Source: Xanthobacter autotrophicus
Lineage (GTDB): Bacteria > Pseudomonadota > Alphaproteobacteria > Rhizobiales > Xanthobacteraceae
Length of the DNA: 64,000 nt
Assembly (NCBI RefSeq): GCF_005871085.1
Contig: NZ_VAUP01000042.1
Span: 160,650-224,649 of the forward strand
Direction: 5' to 3'
Shown here piece after piece: positions 1 to 7,190 of the stretch. The notes beneath the pieces were generated by a model. The model saw nothing but the letters and a program-made list of their open reading frames with translations, did not search any database and had not been told where the DNA came from. Each line of letters opens with the position of its first letter. Within the stretch, counting starts at the first letter, position 1. The position numbers and the translations under genes are program-made.

Positions 1-1
1 C

Positions 2-1060
2 AGCGACGAACGGCTGCAGAAACTCTCGCTCATATCCTATCTCAATTTCACGCTGAATTTCACCGCGCTGGTGTCCGGACCGATCCAGCGCTACGAGGAT
101 TATGTCGACACCACCGAGACGCGCCCCCGCCCCCTCGACATGGCGGTCCTCGGCGAGGTGCTGGAGCGGCTGGTGATCGGCTGCTTCAAGGTCTGGGCGG
201 CGGCGGCCATCGTCGCCGAATTGCAGCACGCGCTGGAATTCCAGGTGGTGGAGGCGCCCGGCCTGTTCACGCGCATCTTCTGCGCGGCAGGGCTTGCGGC
301 GCTGTTTCCCATCTTCCTGTTCTACAATTTCTCCGGCTACACCGACGTGGTCATCGCCATCGCCCGGCTGTTCCGCATCGAATTACCGGAGAATTTCAAC
401 AAGCCGTTCACGGCCGCCAGCTTCATCGACTATTGGAACCGCTGGCATATGTCCTTGTCGAACTGGCTAAAGACCTATGTCTACACGCCCCTGTTCGCCT
501 CCATCATGCGCAACGTGAAGAACCCGAAGCTCCTGGCCTATGCGAGCGCGGTGTCGCTGTTTGCCACCTTCTTCCTGATCGGCGCCTGGCACGGCCGCAC
601 GTCGGAATTCTTCTTCTTCGGCTTCCTCAACGGCCTCGGGGTGGCGGTGAACCAGATCTACCGCACGATCCTCCAGGAGAAGATGGGCCGCAAGCCCTTC
701 GCGGCGCTCAGCGCCCGTCCGCTCTACCTGTTCGTCGGCCGCGGCCTCACCTTCACCTGGGTGGCCTTCACCCTGCTGTGGTTCTGGTCGGACTGGGCGC
801 AACTGGCGGAGATCGCCCGGGGCATCGGCTTCGGCGGTGTGGTGGCAGCGGCGCTCATCCTCATCCTGGCCTCCTGCGTGGCGCTTCAGGTGCTGATCTC
901 GGTGGATGGGCTGCTGCGTGGGCCCAAGCTCGACGGCCGGCCGCTGGTGCTCAGCCGCTATGCCCGCACCGTCTTCGTCACCCTGCTGGTGATGGGCGTG
1001 GTCACGGTGCAGAGCGTCATGACCTCGCCCGCGCCCGACATCGTCTACAAGGACTTCTAG
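2..1060 (+). CDS. MBOAT-family O-acyltransferase, C-terminal part
   Basis: The reading frame is open from the first bases of the window, so the true start lies upstream and 352 C-terminal residues are visible. The multi-helix membrane protein carries the MBOAT signature WNRWHMSLS (bases about 433-460) and the catalytic-histidine block FLIGAWHG (about 574-600). Family members such as AlgI move acyl groups, usually acetyl, across the inner membrane onto exported polysaccharides or envelope polymers. The gene just downstream encodes an SGNH-fold protein, the usual periplasmic partner that completes the transfer. The polymer modified here cannot be read from the sequence. Confidence 0.9.
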   Translation, partial: SDERLQKLSLISYLNFTLNFTALVSGPIQRYEDYVDTTETRPRPLDMAVLGEVLERLVIGCFKVWAAAAIVAELQHALEFQVVEAPGLFTRIFCAAGLAALFPIFLFYNFSGYTDVVIAIARLFRIELPENFNKPFTAASFIDYWNRWHMSLSNWLKTYVYTPLFASIMRNVKNPKLLAYASAVSLFATFFLIGAWHGRTSEFFFFGFLNGLGVAVNQIYRTILQEKMGRKPFAALSARPLYLFVGRGLTFTWVAFTLLWFWSDWAQLAEIARGIGFGGVVAAALILILASCVALQVLISVDGLLRGPKLDGRPLVLSRYARTVFVTLLVMGVVTVQSVMTSPAPDIVYKDF

Positions 1061-1137
1061 AACGTGGGCCGATCGGCGTGCATGGCCCATTTGTCGGCGC
1101 CTGATCTTTCCTGAAGTGTAAAGCCGGAGCACACGCC

Positions 1138-2256
1138 TTGGAGCGTCGCGACTACTTCATCCTCCCCCTCATCGTGATCGCCACAGTGCTGGTGGTGGCC
1201 GTGCCTGTGGAGGCGGCGCTGCGCATCTTCTTCCCCTATTCGGAAGCCGACCGCTGCGTGGTCTACGGCGACCCGCGCCCCAGCGCCTTTCACGCGACCG
1301 CCAATTGCGCGTCCCGCATCAAGGTGCCGGAAGGCCCATGGGTGGACATGACATACAATGAATGCGGCTACCGCAGCACCGACCCGTGCACGCCGAAAAA
1401 GCCCGGAAGCCTGCGCCTTGCCATCATCGGCAGTTCGCTGGCGGCGGGATATCTCGTGCCCTACGAGACCTCGGTCTCGGCCCGGGCGCGGGAAAGCCTC
1501 ACCGCGCTTTGCCGCCTGCCGGTGGATGTGCAGAACCTGGGGGCCGAGGGCAACATGGGGGTGCGCCTGACCGCCAGCGCGGAAGCCGCCGCCGCGCTCG
1601 ATCCCGACGCCATCGTGCTGGTGGTGTCCCCCACCGACCTGGTGCTCGACAATTCGATGGACCACGCGACACCGGCGCCGGGCGCCATCGCCAAGCACCA
1701 GACCGGCTGGATCCAGGAACTCAAGGTGCAACTGTCCCGCTCGCGGCTGTTGTACATGGAATCCTACCTGCTGCTGCGGAACGACGACAATTACGTGCCC
1801 ATCTACCGGCGCTCCGGCCACAAAGCCGATTTCATGCGGCTGCCGCTCTCCCAGGACTGGCAGGAGCGCCTCGCCCATCTCGACCGCGACATCGCGCGCG
1901 TGAAGGCCGCCATCGGCCCCGACATTCCGCTGATCATCCTGTTTTCGCCAGAGCGGTCGCAAGCCGCCATGCTGGCCACGCCCCACCTCGCCAAGGGCAT
2001 GGCGCCGGCGCACCTGCAGAGCGAAATCGCCCGTCGCGCCCAGGCCCATGGCGCACATTTCGCCGACATGTCGACGCAGATCGTGCCGGGGACCCCGTCG
2101 AGCAGCATCTATTACGCCATGAATGGCCACCTCAACGGCGAGGGCCATGCCCTGCTGGCCGAAGCCCTCGTCAACGGCCTTTTTGACGCGCGGATCCCCG
2201 CGTTCGAGGCCGCCTGCGCCGCCCCGCCCGCCGCCCTGGCGCAAAAGCCGGAGTGA
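1138..2256 (+). CDS. Membrane-anchored SGNH/GDSL-fold protein paired with MBOAT
   Basis: A 372-aa protein with an N-terminal membrane anchor (residues about 5-30) and an extracytoplasmic SGNH-like domain. Block I is IIGSSLAAGY (Ser near residue 98) and block V is NGHLNGEGH (near residue 329). The start is TTG at 1138, preceded by GGAG at a good distance; no ATG precedes the anchor. Proteins of this type (AlgJ/AlgX/DltD-like) act with MBOAT proteins in O-acetylation of exported polymers. The block V aspartate normally two residues before the histidine is asparagine here, so catalysis may be altered or the aspartate may be supplied elsewhere. Spacing to the acyltransferase is 77 bases, consistent with one operon. 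Confidence 0.75.
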   Translation: MERRDYFILPLIVIATVLVVAVPVEAALRIFFPYSEADRCVVYGDPRPSAFHATANCASRIKVPEGPWVDMTYNECGYRSTDPCTPKKPGSLRLAIIGSSLAAGYLVPYETSVSARARESLTALCRLPVDVQNLGAEGNMGVRLTASAEAAAALDPDAIVLVVSPTDLVLDNSMDHATPAPGAIAKHQTGWIQELKVQLSRSRLLYMESYLLLRNDDNYVPIYRRSGHKADFMRLPLSQDWQERLAHLDRDIARVKAAIGPDIPLIILFSPERSQAAMLATPHLAKGMAPAHLQSEIARRAQAHGAHFADMSTQIVPGTPSSSIYYAMNGHLNGEGHALLAEALVNGLFDARIPAFEAACAAPPAALAQKPE

Positions 2257-2400
2257 CCCGCAGGGCTCGGGCCGCGCCAGCAGCTTGGCACGCGGGGGCA
2301 CGCGGCCCAGGGGCGCTAAGCTCAAGGCAGGGCGTGATATGATAATTACAAGTCTCGCCGCCTTGCGCCCGCAAGCGGTGGGCACGCGGGCGGAACGCCA

Positions 2401-2844
2401 ATGATGATCCGGTTCCAACCTCAGCCCGGCAGGCCCTTGTTGCGCAAGCTCCTCGCCGCGCTGCTGATGGCGCAACTTGCGGGGGCCACGGGCGGGGCGG
2501 CCCTCGCCGAGCCTCCGGCGCGGCCGCCGGCGAATGCGGTGCCGGTGAATTCCTTCGATGAATTGTCCCGTGCCCTGTTCGCCTGCTGGGCGCCGCCGCC
2601 GGGAACGGTGGGATTTGAAATCACCCTCCGCTTCGGCCTCACCGGAAAGGGCGAGTTGCGCGGAAAGCCGCTTGCCACATATTCGGTGCTGAGCGGCCCG
2701 CCCGACCTTCAGCGCGCGTTCGTGGCCGCCGCCGTTCTTGCCCTGAGCGACTGCACGCCGGTGCTGATGACCGAGGCCTTCGCCCGGGTGGCAGCGGCGC
2801 GGGTGCTGACCGTCCGCTTCACCTCGAGCGGGCGCGAGACCTGA
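2401..2844 (+). CDS. Small exported protein with a TonB-C-like domain
   Basis: A 147-aa protein with a basic start and hydrophobic stretch (LLRKLLAALLMAQLAGATGG) that reads as a Sec signal peptide ending near ALA. The mature part has a FEITLRFGLTGKGELRG stretch followed by an alanine-rich helix and a closing strand, the layout of small TonB-C-terminal-like proteins common in Rhizobiales. There is no membrane-spanning TonB linker, so it is not a classical energy transducer. Two ATG codons stand in tandem at 2401 and 2404; neither has a strong ribosome site. Role unknown; it is probably periplasmic. Confidence 0.6.
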   Translation: MMIRFQPQPGRPLLRKLLAALLMAQLAGATGGAALAEPPARPPANAVPVNSFDELSRALFACWAPPPGTVGFEITLRFGLTGKGELRGKPLATYSVLSGPPDLQRAFVAAAVLALSDCTPVLMTEAFARVAAARVLTVRFTSSGRET

Positions 2845-2981
2845 GCGCGCCCTGTTGTCAATCGCTGGAAGGGGTTACCGGGTCAGCCCGCCTCGGTGCG
2901 ATGAAAGCCCCTACATCTCGTGGCTTGTTCTATCTTCGTTCTCATGGAATCCATAGGCCGGCAACCAGACCGGAGACGACC

Positions 2982-3191
2982 ATGCCGAGCGAGCCCATGC
3001 CCGCCGAACGCTCCCCTTTTGACGTGAGCGACGCCGAGATCGAAGAGGCCCTGGCGGTTTGCGATGGCGATCCGCGCGAGACCATCCGCGCCCTGCTGGT
3101 CGGCCAGGCTTATCTTGAACACGAGATGTCGCGGCTGAAGGCGGATGCATCCGCCGGCTTCCGGCGGCGCCGGTGGCACGCGGAAGAGTGA
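2982..3191 (+). CDS. Small acidic-helical conserved-type protein, unknown function
   Basis: A 69-aa protein starting at ATG 2982 after GGAGACGACC. The same frame is open further upstream, but that part lacks a ribosome site and looks non-coding. The sequence is helical and charged (FDVSDAEIEEALAVCDGDP, then RALLVGQAYLEHEMSRL) with a basic tail RRRRW. No signal peptide or membrane segment. It is followed about 100 bases later by another small cytoplasmic protein on the same strand, so the two may be co-transcribed. I do not recognise a named family. Confidence 0.6.
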   Translation: MPSEPMPAERSPFDVSDAEIEEALAVCDGDPRETIRALLVGQAYLEHEMSRLKADASAGFRRRRWHAEE

Positions 3192-3294
3192 GCAAAATGC
3201 CGGCCGACCCACATTCGAGGCCCTCGCCCGAAAGCAAGGGGGCCCACTGCCACGGCAGTCGGGATATTCTCGCGCGACAACCGGAGGCATCGGA

Positions 3295-3579
3295 ATGATC
3301 GAGGTGCGGCAGAGCGCCGGCGGGGATCCCCTGAAATTCGAAGTGGTGGTGCGGGACGAGATGGGGGAGACCCGTCACGTGGTCACCATGGCGCCGGCCA
3401 CCTATCAAGATCTGACGGCGGGAGCCCACAGCCCGGTCAGGTGTGTCGAGGCCGCCTTTCGCTTCCTGCTGGATCGGGAGCCGAAAGAGAACATCCTTGG
3501 GCGCTTCGATATGGCGATCGTCCCACATTACTATCCCGAATTCGCGCAGCGGTTTCCGGGCTACCTGTCCGCGCGCTGA
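3295..3579 (+). CDS. Small conserved-type protein, unknown function
   Basis: A 94-aa cytoplasmic protein beginning MIEVRQSAGGDPLKFEVVV at ATG 3295, with CCGGAGG as a well-placed ribosome site; longer versions from 3145 overlap the preceding gene and are unlikely. The chain looks like a compact alpha/beta domain and ends with HYYPEFAQRFPGYLSAR. There are no catalytic motifs that I can name. Codon use is typical of the genome, supporting a real gene. Function is unknown. Confidence 0.65.
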   Translation: MIEVRQSAGGDPLKFEVVVRDEMGETRHVVTMAPATYQDLTAGAHSPVRCVEAAFRFLLDREPKENILGRFDMAIVPHYYPEFAQRFPGYLSAR

Positions 3580-3779
3580 CGACGGGCGGCATGGTGATTG
3601 CTTCGCTCGTCGAAAGAGACTCAGGGCTGTCGGTTGCAATACAGGCCGTCACGGCGGAGCGCTTGGGCCGGCTTCGGAAAACGCGCCCAGGCACCACGTG
3701 ATTGTTCGTCCCTCGCCGGTGTGGCGGGAACACTACTCATCCTTGTTCATACCCCCACCTTTCATGCAGATCGCCTCTT

Positions 3780-4931
3780 ATGAACACATTCATCCAAGCC
3801 CATGCGGGTGATGCCAACTGGCAGATCGCCTTGGGCGCGTGCTGGGCCCAGCTCCGCCATCAGCTTCAGGATGGGCTCAAGCCGAACCTGGGCTGGTGCT
3901 ACATCACCGACCACTATACCCAGGCTGCGGGCAACATCATGGATGCCCTGCGGGAGCGCATGCCTGGTGTCCATTGGGTCGGCACCGTGGGGGTCGGGGT
4001 GGCGGCCGAGGCGGTGGAGTATTTCGACGAGCCGGGCATGGTGCTGATGCTGGCCGATCTCCCGGCGGGGTCCTTCAAGCTGTTCTCCAGCCCCTCACCG
4101 CTGGAGCCCGGCGCGGACGGCTTCGAGGCCTTCACTGCTTTGGTCCATGCCGATGGCGGCGCCGCAGACCTGCCCGCCCAGCTCAAGACCCTGAGCGGTA
4201 AGACAACCACCGGCTACCTGTTCGGCGGATTGTCGTCAGCCCGCAACCAGCCCCTGCTCTTTGCCGACGAGGTGCTGCTGGGGGGTGTTTCGGGGGTGGC
4301 CTTCGGTCCCGAGGTGTCCATCCTGTCCCGCGTGACCCAGGGCTGCCAGCCCATCGGCCCCCAGCGCACCATCACCCGTGCCGAGGGCAATTATCTTGTC
4401 ACCCTCGACAATGGCCGGGCGCTGGACTGCGTGCTGGCGGATCTGGGCCTGCCCGAGGACACGCCAGACCCGGAGCTACGCCAGGACCTGTCGCAGACCC
4501 TGGCGGGACTGATCACCCCCGGAGAGGATGTCTCCACCCAGCCCGGCCAGTTCGGCACCAATACGGAGGTCCGACACCTGCTCGGGGTCGGGCGCAAGGC
4601 CGGCGTGCTGGTGGTGGCGGAGCAGATGCAAGCCGGCATGCAGCTCGCCTTCTGCAAGCGCAACGCCGAGGCGGCCAGAGCCGATCTGCTGCGCATCGTC
4701 GCGGACGTGCGCGCGAAGGCCGAGGCGGCCGGCGGGATCCGGGGCGCCCTTTACATCAGCTGCTCCGGACGCGGCGGCCCCCATTTCGGCCATCGCAACG
4801 CCGAGTTCCAGATGGTCAGCGAGGGCCTTGGCCCGGTGCCCCTGGTCGGCTTCTTCGCCGGGGGAGAGATCGCGCGCCATCATCTGTACGGTTATACCGG
4901 CGTGCTGACGGTCTTTACCGGAGGAGCCTGA
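3780..4931 (+). CDS. FIST signal-transduction domain protein
   Basis: A 383-aa protein with FIST_N (about residues 30-190) and FIST_C (about 200-365) domains and no other module. FIST domains are regarded as small-ligand sensors, often fused to chemotaxis or cyclic-di-GMP output domains; here the domain stands alone. Recognisable features are the N-terminal LGWCYITDHY and the C-terminal stretch ALYISCSGRGGPHFG followed by LVGFFAGGEIARHHLYGYTGVL. The ATG at 3780 is chosen because homology-like sequence begins immediately there; the upstream frame extension has only a TTG start. It lies 4 bases before an aldo/keto reductase gene, so the pair probably forms one operon and may act together. Confidence 0.85.
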   Translation: MNTFIQAHAGDANWQIALGACWAQLRHQLQDGLKPNLGWCYITDHYTQAAGNIMDALRERMPGVHWVGTVGVGVAAEAVEYFDEPGMVLMLADLPAGSFKLFSSPSPLEPGADGFEAFTALVHADGGAADLPAQLKTLSGKTTTGYLFGGLSSARNQPLLFADEVLLGGVSGVAFGPEVSILSRVTQGCQPIGPQRTITRAEGNYLVTLDNGRALDCVLADLGLPEDTPDPELRQDLSQTLAGLITPGEDVSTQPGQFGTNTEVRHLLGVGRKAGVLVVAEQMQAGMQLAFCKRNAEAARADLLRIVADVRAKAEAAGGIRGALYISCSGRGGPHFGHRNAEFQMVSEGLGPVPLVGFFAGGEIARHHLYGYTGVLTVFTGGA

Positions 4932-4935
4932 GGGC

Positions 4936-5850
4936 ATGACGGGAGGCATGAGGATGTCTGCGCCGGATCGGGCTTCAACGGAAGGCGGCGAGGATGGTCG
5001 CCGCGTCGTTTCGGCCTATGGCGTGGCCATGCCCCGCATCATCTACGGCACCGCCTGGAAGAAGGAGCGCACCGCTTCTTTGGTGGAGATGGCCCTGCGG
5101 GCGGGCTTCCGGGGCATCGATACGGCCTGCCAGCCGAAGCACTACCACGAGCCCGGCGTCGGCGAGGGGCTGGCAGCGCCCCTGAGGGAGGGGCTGCGCC
5201 GCTCGGACATCTATCTCCAGACCAAGTTCACCTCTTTTCAGGGTCAGGACCCGGACACGGTCCCCTACGACCCCAAGGCCGGGCTGGCCGAGCAGGTACG
5301 CCAGTCCTTCAAGGCGTCGCTCCGCAACCTGCGCACGGATTATCTGGACGGCCTTGTGCTTCACTCCCCCTATCCCGACGACAAGGATACGCTGGAGGTG
5401 TGGCGCGCCATGGAAGGCCTCCATGAGCAAGGCCTCGTCCGCCAGCTGGGTATCAGCAACTGCTATGAATTGGGGCGGCTGGAACGCCTGTGCGGGCAAG
5501 CCCGTTTCAAGCCCGCGCTGATCCAGAACCGATTTCACGCCAAGACCCGTTACGACCGGGACATCCGCGTCTTCTGCGGGAACAAAGGCATTCTCTATCA
5601 GAGCTTCTGGACCCTGACCGCCAATCCCGAGATCCTGGCCCAACCCGCCCTTGTGGAGATCGCGGAAAAACACGGGCGAAGCCCCGCCCAGGTCTTTTTT
5701 CGCTTCCTGACCCAGAAGAACATCGTGTGCCTGACCGGCACTTCCTCCCGCGAGCACATGGCGCAGGACCTGGCCATCTTCGAATTTCGTCTGAGCCCGG
5801 CGGAATGCACAGTCCTGGACGCCCTGCTGGACGGGGCTGGCCAGTCCTAG
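4936..5850 (+). CDS. Aldo/keto reductase
   Basis: A 304-aa cytoplasmic NAD(P)H-dependent oxidoreductase of the AKR TIM-barrel superfamily. The catalytic tetrad is readable: Asp in GIDTA, Tyr in KHYHEPGVGEGL, Lys in LQTKF and His in LVLHSPYPD. The strand-end motif LGISNCYELGRLERL and the nucleotide-loop region TGTSSREHM are also present. The tyrosine block lacks the usual Y-G-N-E/YxNE form. ATG codons at 4936, 4948 and 4954 are all possible starts; the first follows GGAGG and the third follows GGGAGG. The gene sits 4 bases after the FIST protein gene. The substrate is unknown; the family reduces carbonyl compounds. Confidence 0.85.
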   Translation: MTGGMRMSAPDRASTEGGEDGRRVVSAYGVAMPRIIYGTAWKKERTASLVEMALRAGFRGIDTACQPKHYHEPGVGEGLAAPLREGLRRSDIYLQTKFTSFQGQDPDTVPYDPKAGLAEQVRQSFKASLRNLRTDYLDGLVLHSPYPDDKDTLEVWRAMEGLHEQGLVRQLGISNCYELGRLERLCGQARFKPALIQNRFHAKTRYDRDIRVFCGNKGILYQSFWTLTANPEILAQPALVEIAEKHGRSPAQVFFRFLTQKNIVCLTGTSSREHMAQDLAIFEFRLSPAECTVLDALLDGAGQS

Positions 5851-6352
5851 AGTCCACGCCCGGCTTCTCCGGCTACCGCCAGCGACGCTCCTATCGCGTT
5901 AGCGGCCTCCGCCGCCTCGCGATTTCCGGTCAAGGGATGGAACCGGGTTCACCGGAGACCGTTTCGGTTCAAACATCCGGCTTCAGAACCAATCCTTTGT
6001 GAGGCTCGCCCGCACCGTGCCTCCTGCCCACAAGAGCCGATCATCTCGATTCGAAGCAGCATCCCGCGGGGCTCCCCTTGGGAACGCCCTGCCACAGGCA
6101 CGGCGCGGATCAGCCTTTCGCGGGCGGCGGATGCTCCAGCTCGAGCGTCGGATCACCCGTGACGCAAGGCAAGATTGCCACTCGGGGGATAGCACCCACG
6201 CGACACGTCAAGTTCCCTGCCCCACCCGATCGCCCCTCTCCTGCGCGCGCCGGAAAACCCTTAAGGAATGCCAGCGCAAGGCGACCGACATATCCGCCAT
6301 TCAATTCTCGAAAACCCACCATATATATAATAAGTGAAATGAAAGCCCTGAC
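5851..6352. other. Intergenic region before the Crp/Fnr gene
   Basis: About 500 bases without a convincing gene. Short open frames on both strands have no ribosome site, no domain and poor codon use. The G+C content falls towards the right, ending in an AT-rich run (ATATATATAATAAG near 6320) just ahead of the Crp/Fnr gene; this probably holds that gene's promoter, but I could not fix -35/-10 boxes. Confidence 0.5.
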
Positions 6353-7054
6353 ATGACAGATTCCGAAAAAGCATCATTCAACGTCACCGACTTTCTGACG
6401 AAGGTCGGGGAGGGGCGATGTATGCAATCCTATCCAAAATCAAGTTTGGTTTTTTTACAGGGCTCACCCGCCGATTCAGTCTTCTACATCCAAAGCGGAA
6501 AGGTAAAGATTGCTGTCGTTTCAGAGCAGGGCCGGGAGGCCGTCATTGCCATCCTTGGCGTGGGTGATTTTTTCGGAGAAGGATGCCTCGCCGGACAGGT
6601 CGTCCGCATGGCCACCGTCACAACCATGGCGGAATCAGTGATCTTGCGTCTAGATAAAACAGCCGTTGTCCGAACCTTGAACGACGAACCCGCATTCTCA
6701 ACCCTGTTCATCGCACATCTTTTGTCTCGGAACATACGGACCGAGGAAGACCTTGTCGATCAATTATTCAACTCCAGCGAAAAACGTCTTGCCCGCCTCC
6801 TTTTGCTGTTGGCAAAATTTGGCAAGGACGAAAAGCCGGAGCCGATCCTGTACAAGATCAGCCACGAGACACTTGCAGAAATGATCGGAACCACACGGTC
6901 TCGCGTCAGCTTTTTCATGAACAAGTTTCGCAAACTCGGCTTCATTGATTACAACGGCACCATAGAGGTTCACAACTCCCTGCTGAACGTCGTGCTACTC
7001 GATAATCCCCATATCAGAAGCCGCCCCGCCAAGGGCGAGCACAACGAAGAATGA
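6353..7054 (+). CDS. Crp/Fnr-family transcriptional regulator
   Basis: A 233-aa regulator. Residues about 20-135 form a cyclic-nucleotide-binding fold (VFYIQSGKVKIAVVSEQGRE, then GDFFGEGCLAG), followed by a long dimer helix and a C-terminal Crp-type winged helix with SHETLAEMIGTTRSRVSFF. There is no N-terminal cysteine cluster, so it is not an oxygen-sensing Fnr; the ligand is not predictable. Base composition is clearly lower in G+C than the neighbours and T/A-ending codons are common, suggesting recent acquisition. It precedes the collagen-like locus, facing the glycosyltransferase tail to tail, and could regulate it, but that is only inferred from position. Confidence 0.9.
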   Translation: MTDSEKASFNVTDFLTKVGEGRCMQSYPKSSLVFLQGSPADSVFYIQSGKVKIAVVSEQGREAVIAILGVGDFFGEGCLAGQVVRMATVTTMAESVILRLDKTAVVRTLNDEPAFSTLFIAHLLSRNIRTEEDLVDQLFNSSEKRLARLLLLLAKFGKDEKPEPILYKISHETLAEMIGTTRSRVSFFMNKFRKLGFIDYNGTIEVHNSLLNVVLLDNPHIRSRPAKGEHNEE

Positions 7055-7190
7055 TCGCCATATGCCTTTGTACAGAGTGACATTTCCTTGTCCCTTCCGA
7101 CATGGCGGCATTGCGCTTCGATCGACAACCAACTCGCCATCGACCGCAACTGAGAGGCGCTACCGATCCCGGACTCTTCGAGGCACGGGC

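Noticed and set aside
5851..6352. Short overlapping frames (up to 170 codons) between the reductase and Crp/Fnr genes
   Set aside because: They have no ribosome sites, no domains and conflicting frames.
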